From: Hydrogenophaga flava NBRC 102514
Lineage (GTDB): Bacteria > Pseudomonadota > Gammaproteobacteria > Burkholderiales > Burkholderiaceae_C
Assembly: GCF_001571145.1 (NCBI RefSeq)
Contig: NZ_BCTF01000001.1
Coordinates: 304,380 to 368,379, forward strand
Direction of reading: 5' to 3'
Length of the DNA: 64,000 bases
Shown: positions 57,222 to 64,000 of the stretch, piece by piece
Layout of the letters: each line of letters opens with the position of its first letter
Numbering within the stretch: the first letter of the stretch is position 1
Translations under genes and position numbers: made by a program
The notes under the pieces: generated by a model
What the model was told of the DNA's origin: nothing
The model's database searches: none
Seen by the model: only the letters and a program-made list of their open reading frames with translations

Positions 57222-58382
57222 GTGCTGGGTTTCGTGAGCCTGCTGATGGACATCTCGTCCGAGATGATCCACAGCCTGCTGCCGCTGTTCATGGTGGGCA
57301 CGCTGGGGGCGAGCGCGCTGGTGGTGGGCCTGGTCGAGGGGCTGGCGGAGGCGACGGCGCTGGTGGTCAAGGTGTTCTCGGGCGTGCTCAGCGACTGGTG
57401 GGGCAAGCGCAAGGGTCTGGCGGTGGCCGGCTACGCGCTGGGCGCGCTGAGCAAGCCGCTGTTCGCGCTGGCGCCGGGCATGGGCCTGGTGCTCACCGCA
57501 CGCCTGCTGGACCGCGTGGGCAAGGGCATTCGCGGCGCGCCGCGCGACGCGCTGGTGGCCGACCTGGCGCCGCCGGCCATGCGCGGGGCCGCCTTCGGCC
57601 TGCGCCAGTCGCTGGACACGGTCGGCGCCTTCCTCGGGCCGCTGCTGGCCGTGGGCCTGATGCTGCTGTGGGCCAACGATTTCCGCGCCGTGTTCTGGGT
57701 CGCGGTGGTGCCGGGCCTGCTGGCGGTGGCGCTGCTGGTGGCCGGGGGGCGCGAGCCCGACCGCCCCACGGGCGAGCGGCGCAGCAACCCGATCCGGCGC
57801 GAGAACCTGCGCCGCCTGGGCCGGGGCTACTGGTGGGTGGTGGGCGTGGGCGCGGTGTTCACGCTGGCGCGCTTCAGCGAGGCCTTCCTGGTGCTGCGGG
57901 CCGAGCAGAGCGGCGTGCCCCTGGCCCTGGTGCCGCTGGTGATGGTGGCGATGAACGGCGTGTACGCGACCTCGGCCTATCCCTTTGGCCGCCTGGCCGA
58001 CCGCATGGACCACCGCACGCTGCTGGCGCTGGGCCTGGTGGTGCTGATCGCGGCCGACCTGGTGCTGGCGAGCGGCACGCAGTGGTGGACGCTGCTGGCG
58101 GGTGTGGCGCTGTGGGGCGTGCACATGGGCATGACGCAGGGCCTGCTGGCGACCATGGTGGCCGACACTGCGCCGGCCGACCTGCGCGGCACGGCCTTCG
58201 GCTTCTTCAATCTGGTCAGCGGCGGGGCGCTGCTGCTGGCCAGCGTGGTGGCCGGCCTGCTGTGGGACCGGCTGGGCGCGGCGTTCACGTTCTATGCCGG
58301 CGCAGGGTTCAGCGCGCTGGCGCTGGGCGGCCTGCTGCTTCAGCGCGGGGCTTCGGCCGGGCCGGCTACCCGCGGTCCGTAG
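57222..58382 (+). CDS. MFS transporter, start region probably frameshifted
   Basis: The 386-residue coding part holds twelve membrane segments and the MFS loop motifs (DWWGKRKGLAVAGYALGA in loop 2-3 and RLADRMDHRTLLALGL in loop 8-9). It resembles drug/metabolite exporters with the start GFVSLLMDISSEMIHSLLP. An in-frame GTG at 57222 is the first usable start, but homologous-looking sequence (AKLPAAIWVL) continues upstream without an ATG, while a promoter-like box precedes the ATG at 57175 in another frame. One missing base in the C-runs between them would join the two. This may be a true frameshift or a sequencing error. The 3' end overlaps the convergent MORN-like gene by 43 bp. Confidence 0.78.
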   Translation: MLGFVSLLMDISSEMIHSLLPLFMVGTLGASALVVGLVEGLAEATALVVKVFSGVLSDWWGKRKGLAVAGYALGALSKPLFALAPGMGLVLTARLLDRVGKGIRGAPRDALVADLAPPAMRGAAFGLRQSLDTVGAFLGPLLAVGLMLLWANDFRAVFWVAVVPGLLAVALLVAGGREPDRPTGERRSNPIRRENLRRLGRGYWWVVGVGAVFTLARFSEAFLVLRAEQSGVPLALVPLVMVAMNGVYATSAYPFGRLADRMDHRTLLALGLVVLIAADLVLASGTQWWTLLAGVALWGVHMGMTQGLLATMVADTAPADLRGTAFGFFNLVSGGALLLASVVAGLLWDRLGAAFTFYAGAGFSALALGGLLLQRGASAGPATRGP

Positions 58383-58924
58383 CCTTCGGCCGCCGCCTCC
58401 CGGAGGCAGTCGGCGTCGGGCGCGCACATCAGCACCGCAGCACCGTCGACGTAGAACTGCTGCACCTGCACGCCGTCGGCCCCGACTGCGCGTCCGGTCT
58501 GGCGGATCGCGTTGAGCGAACCGTTCTGGGGATGCTCCAGAAACAGCTCGTTGAACACCCCCTGCTCGACGCCGTGCTCGAACACGCCTTCGATCACATG
58601 GAGCAGCCCGCCATCGGCGGCGAACTGCTGCAGGCGGCCCCGGCCGTGCCAGCGGCCGTCGCGCACAGGGCCGGTGTAGCGCAGTCGGCTGCCGTCGGCG
58701 CGCACGAACTCCTGGGTGCCGACACCCTGGCCCAGGCCGCCGCGGCAGTCGCCGCTCCAGGTGGTGCTTTCGCCCGGTGGCGGGTCGGCCTCGGCGGTGA
58801 TCCACATGGCGCAGCGGCCGTCGCGCGTGGGCAGGGTGTAGCCCTTGGGGGCGGCGGCCTGTGCGCCGCCGAGGGCTGCAAAAAGAAAGGCCGCCCAAGC
58901 GGCCCGGTTGGTGTGGCGTTTCAT
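58340..58924 (-). CDS. Exported protein with MORN-like repeats
   Basis: The 194-residue product has a signal peptide (about 1-24, ending AQAAA), three or four cysteines, and a region (about 55-140) with weak repeats of the MORN kind (YTGPVRDGRWHGRGRLQQF, then VIEGVFEHGVEQGVF). MORN repeats are associated with membranes and lipid heads, but this protein is exported, so a cell-wall or periplasmic role is more likely. No specific family is known to me. Its 3' end overlaps the MFS gene by 43 bp. Confidence 0.62.
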   Translation of the reverse strand: MKRHTNRAAWAAFLFAALGGAQAAAPKGYTLPTRDGRCAMWITAEADPPPGESTTWSGDCRGGLGQGVGTQEFVRADGSRLRYTGPVRDGRWHGRGRLQQFAADGGLLHVIEGVFEHGVEQGVFNELFLEHPQNGSLNAIRQTGRAVGADGVQVQQFYVDGAAVLMCAPDADCLREAAAEGYGPRVAGPAEAPR

Positions 58925-59013
58925 GGGGATTCAGCCTGCGCGGACAAGCCGCGGAGAAGCGCCGGATTATCCCGTGTCATCTTCGTGGCAGCCCGTCCCG
59001 CTACCATCGCCGC

Positions 59014-59973
59014 ATGCACTTCTTCGACGCCGACGCCACCCGATCCGCCCTGCCCTTCGACCGCCTCATCCCCGCGCTGCGCGAACGCTTCGCGGGCGGC
59101 TGCGAGGCCCCGCCACGCCATGTGCACGAGATCGTCAACCCGCTGGGCGAGGCCGGGCAGGACGCGGCTGGCCGCCGCGTGACCTCGCTGATCATGCCGG
59201 CCTGGATTCCGGGCAAGCACTACGGCGTGAAGATCGTCAACATCGCGCCGGGCAACGCGCGCCGCAACCTGCCCGGCCTGCACGCCACCTACCTGCTGTT
59301 CGACGCCCGCACCGGCGTGCCGCTGGCGCAGATGGACGGCGACGTGATCACCACGCGCCGCACCGCAGCCACCTCGGCGCTGGCGGGGTCCTACCTGGCA
59401 CGCGAGGAGGCCAAGCACCTGGTCATCGTTGGCGCCGGGCGCGTGGCGCGGCTGCTGCCAGCGGCCTGGAAGGCCGTGCGGCCGATCGAACACGTCACCG
59501 TCTGGGCCCGCCGCGAATCCGAGGCGCAGGCCCTGGCGGCGCAACTGCAGCAGAGCGGTTTCTCGGCCACCGCCACCACCGACCTGCCCGGCGCCTGCGC
59601 GTCGGCCGACATCGTCAGCTGCGCCACCATGGCCAACGAACCCGTGGTGCGCGGCAGCTGGCTGGCACCGGGCGCGCACCTGGACCTGATCGGCTCGTTC
59701 ACCCCCGCCATGCGCGAGGCCGACGACGCCTGCTTCGAACACGCGCGCATCTTCGTCGACACCGACGAGGCGCTGACCAAAAGCGGCGACCTGCTGGTGC
59801 CCATGCAGCACGGCGTGTTCAGCGCCAACGAGGTGCGCGGCACGCTGACCACGCTCTCGCGCGGTGTCGCCATCGGCCGCAAGAGCCCGGGCGAACGCAC
59901 CGTGTTCAAGTCGGTCGGCAACGCGCTGGAAGACCTGGCCGCCGCCATCCTGGTGAGCGAGTCGCGCGGCTGA
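59014..59973 (+). CDS. Ornithine cyclodeaminase / mu-crystallin family protein
   Basis: The 319-residue NAD(P)-dependent protein has the OCD fold: the substrate region IMPAWIPGKHYGVKIVNIAP, Lys in GKHYGVK, the dinucleotide loop LVIVGAGRVARLLPAAW and HLDLIGSFTPAMREADD. Family members include ornithine cyclodeaminase and delta-1-pyrroline/piperideine-2-carboxylate reductase; the latter are common in proteobacteria and more probable than deaminase. Which one applies cannot be decided here. A TACCAT box lies 6 bp before the ATG; an upstream extension in frame is not used. It is 56 bp upstream of the glutathione peroxidase gene. Confidence 0.85.
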   Translation: MHFFDADATRSALPFDRLIPALRERFAGGCEAPPRHVHEIVNPLGEAGQDAAGRRVTSLIMPAWIPGKHYGVKIVNIAPGNARRNLPGLHATYLLFDARTGVPLAQMDGDVITTRRTAATSALAGSYLAREEAKHLVIVGAGRVARLLPAAWKAVRPIEHVTVWARRESEAQALAAQLQQSGFSATATTDLPGACASADIVSCATMANEPVVRGSWLAPGAHLDLIGSFTPAMREADDACFEHARIFVDTDEALTKSGDLLVPMQHGVFSANEVRGTLTTLSRGVAIGRKSPGERTVFKSVGNALEDLAAAILVSESRG

Positions 59974-60029
59974 GACCCTGCCCGCCCGCGCCGGCATCAG
60001 GGTCAAGCGCGCGACCGGACAATGCCGCG

Positions 60030-60623
60030 ATGCAATCGAACCGCCGCCCCAACCGACGTGACTTCCAGCTGGGCCTGGGCGCTGCGCTGCTGGCGCCCCT
60101 CTGGCCCGCCGCCCACGCCCAGACGGCCCGCTCCGCCGCCTGCCCGCCCCTGCTGGCGCACCGCTTCGCGCGCCTGCAGGACGAGGCGCCGCAGGACCTC
60201 TGCCAGTACACCGGCAAGGTGCTGCTGGTGGTGAACACCGCCAGCTACTGCGGCTTCACGCGGCAGTACGAAGGGCTGGAAGCGCTGCACGCGAAGTACG
60301 CGGCGCGCGGCCTGGTGGTGATGGGCTTTCCGTCCAACGACTTCGGCCAGCAGGAGCCGGGCGACGCCAAGCAGATCGCCGAGCTGTGCTTCAACACCTA
60401 CGGCGTGAAGTTCCCGATGTTCGCCAAGACCGTCGTCAAGGGCGCCGGGCGCAACGCTTTCTACGAGCAGCTGGCCAAGGCCACCGGCGCGACCCCGCAG
60501 TGGAACTTCCACAAGTACCTGGTGGCGCGCGACGCGAAGACGGTGCGCAGCTTCGCCAGCGAGGTGGAACCGGGCAGCGCGCCGCTGACGCAGGCGATTG
60601 AAGCGGCGCTCAAGGCCGGTTGA
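60030..60623 (+). CDS. Glutathione peroxidase with Tat signal
   Basis: The 197-residue thiol peroxidase has a twin-arginine-like leader (RRPNRRDFQLGLGAALLAPL), a signal cleaved after AHA, then the GPx fold. Active-site Cys74 is in VNTASYCGFTRQY (Cys in place of selenocysteine), with the Gln loop FPSNDFGQQEPGD and the Trp/Asn in PQWNFHKYLV. It would reduce hydroperoxides outside the cytoplasm, probably using thioredoxin-like reductants. Most bacterial GPx proteins are cytoplasmic or Sec-exported, so the Tat leader is a distinguishing mark. GACAAT lies 6 bp before the ATG. It is convergent with the MarR gene. Confidence 0.88.
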   Translation: MQSNRRPNRRDFQLGLGAALLAPLWPAAHAQTARSAACPPLLAHRFARLQDEAPQDLCQYTGKVLLVVNTASYCGFTRQYEGLEALHAKYAARGLVVMGFPSNDFGQQEPGDAKQIAELCFNTYGVKFPMFAKTVVKGAGRNAFYEQLAKATGATPQWNFHKYLVARDAKTVRSFASEVEPGSAPLTQAIEAALKAG

Positions 60624-60634
60624 CGCCCAGCGGC

Positions 60635-61138
60635 TCAGTCGGCCCCATCTTCCAGAGGTTGCAGCGGGTCGCCACCGGGATTCAGGCGCGAAACGCTGGC
60701 CTGCAGGCGCGCCATCAGTTCGCTGAGCTGCCGGCCCTCTGCCTCGCTGAAGGGGGCGAGCAGCTCGCGCTGGATCGCCGCGATGCGCGGGAACACCTCG
60801 TCGTAGACGCGCCGGCCTTCGTCGGTCAGGTACAGGTGCACCTCGCGCCGGTCCGACGGTTTGGGTTCGCGCCGCAGCAGGCCCTTCTCGACCAGACGGG
60901 TGACGGCGCGCGAGGTGCGGGCGCGGTCCAGCATGACGCGCCTGGCCAGCTCGGACGACTGCACGCCCTCCACATCGGCCAGGAGAGACAGCACCAGCCA
61001 CTCGCGCCGCGTGATGCCGTAGTCGCGCTCGCACATGCGCACCACCAGCGGCCGGGCCGTGATGTGGATGCGGTAGAGGCGGTAGAGCAGCAGGTCGTTC
61101 TGCTGCTGCGGGTACCGGAGCAGATCGTCGGTGCTCAT
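60635..61138 (-). CDS. MarR family transcriptional regulator
   Basis: The 167-residue product has the winged helix-turn-helix of MarR (about 45-115; ITRREWLVLSLLADVEGVQS, then RTSRAVTRLVEKGLLRREPK and the wing DRREVHLYLTDEGRRV) between dimerising helices. It is divergent from the Bug-type gene, and a direct repeat lies between them, so it probably represses that gene and the sulfatase in the absence of an aromatic or sulfated compound. Start at 61138 (MSTDDLLRYPQQQ). The gene is convergent with the glutathione peroxidase gene, 11 bp apart. Confidence 0.87.
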   Translation of the reverse strand: MSTDDLLRYPQQQNDLLLYRLYRIHITARPLVVRMCERDYGITRREWLVLSLLADVEGVQSSELARRVMLDRARTSRAVTRLVEKGLLRREPKPSDRREVHLYLTDEGRRVYDEVFPRIAAIQRELLAPFSEAEGRQLSELMARLQASVSRLNPGGDPLQPLEDGAD

Positions 61139-61184
61139 GGGAGACGAGGGGTCGGCAAAGGGCTCAGGGAAAACACCGGGAACG

Positions 61185-61204
61185 ATTGATTTCAGCAATT
61201 GATT
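61185..61204. promoter_or_regulatory. Direct repeat ATTGATT in MarR/Bug divergent region
   Basis: ATTGATT occurs at 61185-61191 and 61198-61204, 13 bp apart start to start, in the only A/T-rich part of the 135-bp divergent gap. It is a possible binding site for the MarR-type regulator or a promoter element. The evidence is limited. Confidence 0.4.
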
Positions 61205-61273
61205 GTCCCTGCCTAGCATCCGGTCCTGCAGCGGGGCAAACCCGTTTGACACCAGACAAACCGGAGACACGCC

Positions 61274-62239
61274 ATGAACAAACGCTTTCTTCTGGGCGCA
61301 GCCGCCGCGCTCGCCACCCTCGGTGCCTTGCCCCTGGCGGCGCTGGCGCAGGACAAACCGCCGCTGAAGATTGTCGTGGGCTTTCCGCCGGGCGGCTCGG
61401 CCGACCTGCTCGCGCGCCTGCTGGCCGAGGGCCTGAAGAACGACTTCTCGTCGGTGATCGTGGAGAACAAGCCCGGCGCGGGCGGCCGCATCGCGCTCTC
61501 GCATGTGAAGCGCTCGCCCGCCGACGGCCAGACCGTGGTGCTGCTGCCCAGCGGGCCGATGGTGCTGTTCCCGCACGTCTACAAGAAGCTGGACTACGAC
61601 GCCGTGGCCGACTTCACGCCGATCTCGCAGATCGCGCACTTCCAGTTCAGCGTGGTGGCCGGCCCGGCCGCGGGCGCCAAGAGCGTGGCCGAGATGCTGG
61701 CCAAGGCCAAGGCCGCGCCCGGCAGCGCCACCTACGGCACGCCCGGCTCGGGCACGCTGCCGCACTTCATGGGCGTGCTGTTCGGCCAGCGGGCCGGCGC
61801 CGAGCTGACCCACGTGCCCTTCCAGGGCGGCGGCCCGGCCAACACCGCGCTGCTGGGCGGCCACATCCACTACAAGTTCGACGTCGTCACCGAGACCGCC
61901 GAGCTGCACCGTGCGGGCAAGGTGCGCATCATCGCCGTGACCGGCGCGCAGCGCGACCCGCAGGTGCCCGAGGTGCCCACGCTGAAAGAACAAGGCGTGG
62001 ACATGGTCGCCACCGCCTGGTTCGCCATGTACGGCTCGGCCGGCCTCAAGCCCGAGGTGCGCGACATGATCAGCGGCGCCGTGGCCAAGGCCGTGCGCAC
62101 GCCCGCGCTGCGCGCCAAGCTGCTCGAACAGGGCTACGAGCCGATGGGCTCCACCCCGGCCGAACTGGCCGCCGCGCAAGCCGCCGACCTCAAGCGCTGG
62201 GAAGGCCCGATCAAGGCCACCGGCGTGCAACTGGACTGA
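61274..62239 (+). CDS. Bug/TctC family tripartite tricarboxylate transporter substrate-binding protein
   Basis: The 321-residue product has a signal peptide (about 1-25, ending ALA) and the Bug fold: IVVGFPPGGSADLLARLL at the start of the mature chain, VIVENKPGAGGRIA near residues 65-80, and YGTPGSGTLPHFMGVL near 155-170. Bug proteins bind carboxylates and other acids and are hugely expanded in Comamonadaceae and other Burkholderiales; most have no known ligand. No TctA/TctB membrane subunits are near, as is usual. It is divergent from the MarR gene and upstream of the sulfatase. Confidence 0.93.
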   Translation: MNKRFLLGAAAALATLGALPLAALAQDKPPLKIVVGFPPGGSADLLARLLAEGLKNDFSSVIVENKPGAGGRIALSHVKRSPADGQTVVLLPSGPMVLFPHVYKKLDYDAVADFTPISQIAHFQFSVVAGPAAGAKSVAEMLAKAKAAPGSATYGTPGSGTLPHFMGVLFGQRAGAELTHVPFQGGGPANTALLGGHIHYKFDVVTETAELHRAGKVRIIAVTGAQRDPQVPEVPTLKEQGVDMVATAWFAMYGSAGLKPEVRDMISGAVAKAVRTPALRAKLLEQGYEPMGSTPAELAAAQAADLKRWEGPIKATGVQLD

Positions 62240-62250
62240 CTTGAACCCGG

Positions 62251-62321
62251 CCCCCACGCTCACTTCGTTCGCTGCCCCCCGAGGGGGCGCGTCAGTGGCT
62301 TCGGGCGGCCGGGCGCCACTG
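62251..62321 (+). repeat. Intergenic repeat, family B, copy 2
   Basis: Between the Bug gene and the sulfatase lies CCCCCACGCT, then CGCTGCCCCCCGAGGGGGC (62270-62288), and GGCTTCGGGCGGCC. It shares order and sequence with 26391-26479. It ends 2 bp before the sulfatase ATG, so the repeat directly replaces a normal leader and ribosome site. Confidence 0.65.
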
Positions 62322-62323
62322 AC

Positions 62324-63655
62324 ATGACCAATCCGCGCCCCAACATCATCTACATCGTCAGCGACGACCTGGGCTACGCCGACCTGGGCTGCTACGGCGG
62401 CCGACAAGCCGGCTTCGGCGCGGTGTCGCCGAACATCGACGCCCTGGCCGCTGGCGGCCTGCGCCTGACCGAGGGCTACAGCAACTCGCCGGTGTGTTCG
62501 CCCACGCGCTTTGCCATGGCCACCATGCGCTGGCAGTACCGCCTGCGCGGCGCGCTGGAAGAGCCCATCAACAGCCGCAGCAAGGGCAGCGACACCCTGG
62601 GCCTGCCGCCCGAGATCCCCACCCTGCCCTCGCTGCTGAAAGAGGCCGGCTACCGCACCGCCCTCATCGGCAAATGGCACCTGGGCTACCCGCCGCATTT
62701 CGGCCCGCTGCGCTCGGGCTACGAGGAGTTCTTCGGCATCATGGCCGGCGGCGTGGACTACTTCACCCACTGCTCGTCGAATGGCGACCACGACCTGTAC
62801 ATCAATGACGACACCCACAAGGAAGTCGGCTACTTGACCGACGTGTTCTCGAACAAGGCGGTGGAACACGTGAAAGCCCGCGCCGCCGAGGCCCGCGCCG
62901 GCACACCGTTTTTCCTGAGCCTGCACTACACCGCGCCGCACTGGCCGTGGGAAACGCGCGACGACGCGCACGTGGCGCCCGAGGTGGCGAAGAACCTGTT
63001 CCACCTGCACGGCGGTAGCGTCGAGGCCTACCGCCGCATGATCCACCACATGGACGAAGGCATCGGCTGGATCGTGGCCGCGCTGCGCGAGGAAGGTCTG
63101 CTGGAGGACACGCTGATCGTCTTCACCAGCGACAACGGCGGCGAGCGCTTCAGCGACAACTGGCCGCTGGTGGGCGGCAAGATGGACCTGACCGAAGGCG
63201 GCATCCGCGTGCCCTGGATCGCGCACTGGCCCGCCGTGGTCCCGGCCGGTTCGGTGAGTGGCCAGCACTGCCTGACCATGGACTGGTCGGCCACCATGCT
63301 CGAACTCGGCGGCGGCCAGCCCCACCCCGACTACCCGCTGGACGGCGTGTCGCTGGCGGCGCTGCTGCACGACCCGGCACACCGCTTCGAGCGGCCCATG
63401 GCCTGGCGCATGAACCACCGCGGCCAGCGCGCGCTGCGCGAGGGCGACTGGAAGTACCTGATGGTGGACGGCCACGAGTACCTGTTCAACATCGCCGCCG
63501 ACGCGCGCGAACGCGCCAACCGCGCGCCGCTGGAACCGCAGCGCCTGGCCGACATGCGCCAGCGCTGGCTGGACTGGGACGCGAGCCTGCCGCCGATTCC
63601 GGCGGACGCCACGGTGAGCCTGGGCTATGGCGCCAAGGACATGCCGCAGCGCTGA
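62324..63655 (+). CDS. Type I sulfatase
   Basis: The 443-residue product has the alkaline-phosphatase-like fold: metal-site Asp14/Asp15 in IVSDDLGYADLGC, the formylglycine motif CSPTR at 58-62 with Cys58 to be oxidised by a maturation enzyme, KWHLGYPPHFGPL near 113-125, HYTAPHWPW and TSDNGGERFSDNW. It hydrolyses a sulfate ester. There is no signal peptide, so it would act in the cytoplasm, and the substrate must be taken up. The adjacent Bug protein and downstream dioxygenase suggest an aryl or small sulfated compound; that is inference. The maturation enzyme is not in the window. Confidence 0.88.
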   Translation: MTNPRPNIIYIVSDDLGYADLGCYGGRQAGFGAVSPNIDALAAGGLRLTEGYSNSPVCSPTRFAMATMRWQYRLRGALEEPINSRSKGSDTLGLPPEIPTLPSLLKEAGYRTALIGKWHLGYPPHFGPLRSGYEEFFGIMAGGVDYFTHCSSNGDHDLYINDDTHKEVGYLTDVFSNKAVEHVKARAAEARAGTPFFLSLHYTAPHWPWETRDDAHVAPEVAKNLFHLHGGSVEAYRRMIHHMDEGIGWIVAALREEGLLEDTLIVFTSDNGGERFSDNWPLVGGKMDLTEGGIRVPWIAHWPAVVPAGSVSGQHCLTMDWSATMLELGGGQPHPDYPLDGVSLAALLHDPAHRFERPMAWRMNHRGQRALREGDWKYLMVDGHEYLFNIAADARERANRAPLEPQRLADMRQRWLDWDASLPPIPADATVSLGYGAKDMPQR

Positions 63656-63730
63656 CCCACGGTTCGTCACCGCCCGGTAGCATCGGTGCTGGCCGACGGC
63701 TGGATCGGCCCCGACACAAGGAGCTGCACC

Positions 63731-64000
63731 ATGTCCCGTCTGCCCACCTACTACGTCTCGCACGGCGGCGGCCCCTGGCCCTGGATGCGCGAGCAGACCG
63801 GCGGCCGCTACGACCGCCTCGAAGCCTCGCTGCAGGCCATGGCCAAGGCCCACCAAGGCCAGGTGCGCGCGATCCTGATGGTCACCGCGCACTGGGAGAC
63901 GCCCGACTTCACGCTGTCGTCGTCGGCCCAGCCGGGCATGCTCTACGACTACTACGGCTTCCCGCCCCACACCTACCAGGTCCACTACCGCGCCCCTGGC
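63731..64000 (+). CDS. LigB-type extradiol dioxygenase (class III, DODA-like), partial
   Basis: The first 90 codons are present and the frame is cut by the right edge. The start MSRLPTYYVSHGGGPWPWMR contains the His of the class III extradiol fold. ILMVTAHWETPDFTLSSSAQ and YDYYGFPPHTYQVHYRAPG match the 4,5-DOPA-dioxygenase/YgiD group, which also includes enzymes of unknown substrate. These use iron or zinc to open an aromatic ring or act on related dihydroxy compounds. AAGGAG lies 6-8 bp before the ATG. It follows the sulfatase by 75 bp. Confidence 0.82.
   Translation, partial: MSRLPTYYVSHGGGPWPWMREQTGGRYDRLEASLQAMAKAHQGQVRAILMVTAHWETPDFTLSSSAQPGMLYDYYGFPPHTYQVHYRAPG

Noticed and set aside
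61139..63985. Long minus-strand open frame upstream of and in frame with the MarR gene
   Set aside because: It covers the Bug and sulfatase genes on the other strand; the MarR protein starts at 61138 and nothing upstream resembles a protein family.
1..64000. CRISPR arrays, tRNA or rRNA genes, transposases, phage genes
   Set aside because: No regularly spaced direct repeats, cloverleaf-like sequences, rRNA segments or mobile-element proteins were seen on either strand.

Overview
The window is high-GC, gene-dense bacterial chromosome. Gene content points to Burkholderiales, family Comamonadaceae, and probably Hydrogenophaga or a close relative. The pointers are the DUF3567, DUF3108, DUF3617 and DUF502 genes, Bug-type binding proteins, the yggS-pilT-pilU order, a short PutA beside an Lrp-type regulator, and two families of short G/C-rich intergenic repeats. 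The genus is an impression from gene style, not a computed assignment. I see no rRNA or tRNA gene, CRISPR array, insertion sequence or prophage. The only incomplete genes are those cut by the two window edges, plus one transporter whose start region looks frameshifted.

Layout. 1-2.5 kb: an FAH-family hydrolase (cut by the edge) diverges from an IclR regulator, which is coupled to a DUF3108 protein. 2.5-5.1 kb: DUF3567 gene with a heat-shock-like promoter, an AbrB-type membrane protein and a ChaN-type lipoprotein. 5.1-10.3 kb (minus): a zinc-ribbon membrane protein and an SPFH protein ending in an excisionase-like helix-turn-helix, an omega-aminotransferase, and a fusion of a ClpP-like periplasmic domain with a degenerate rhodanese. 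10.3-14.2 kb: purU, a LysR regulator, hsp20 with a sigma-32-like promoter, and a lone glcD. 14.2-18.5 kb: a soluble seven-PAS histidine kinase with an internal 774-bp duplication, coupled to a single-domain response regulator. 18.5-23.9 kb: a biotinyl-carboxyltransferase fusion, then putA with a divergent Lrp-type regulator. 24-29 kb: DUF3617, yggS, pilT, pilU (twitching motility), a chalcone-isomerase-like protein and a beta-hydroxyacid dehydrogenase. 29-32 kb: dolP, diaA, yraN and rsmI in the order known from E. coli but without lpoA.

32-45 kb: DUF502 protein coupled to a PatZ-type protein acetyltransferase; an exported intradiol-dioxygenase-like protein; YdjM-type and CopD-type membrane proteins; an AlgJ-like/AlgI O-acetylation pair; dinG; a Ca/Na exchanger; and a patatin phospholipase. 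45-50 kb: two tandem paralogous membrane histidine kinases without a response regulator. 50-55 kb: a BCCT transporter, then a metal-flavoured cluster (DMT permease with an extremely His-rich tail, small Cys/His exported protein, HupE-type permease, and two divergent CzcI-like small exported proteins flanking an inverted repeat). 55-60.6 kb: CorC/HlyC membrane protein, lipoprotein, MFS transporter, MORN-like exported protein, ornithine-cyclodeaminase-family enzyme and Tat-exported glutathione peroxidase. 60.6-64 kb: MarR regulator divergent from a Bug binding protein, a sulfatase and a LigB-type dioxygenase cut by the edge, which together suggest uptake and breakdown of an organosulfate or aromatic compound.

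Two themes cross the window. At least eleven plus-strand genes carry a -10-like hexamer only 6-10 bp before the ATG, which suggests leaderless or nearly leaderless transcripts. Signal transduction by phytochrome-type histidine kinases is unusually dense, with three kinases and one response regulator. The strongest candidates for undescribed biology are the SPFH-HTH/zinc-ribbon pair, the ClpP-like/rhodanese fusion and the His-rich metal cluster.
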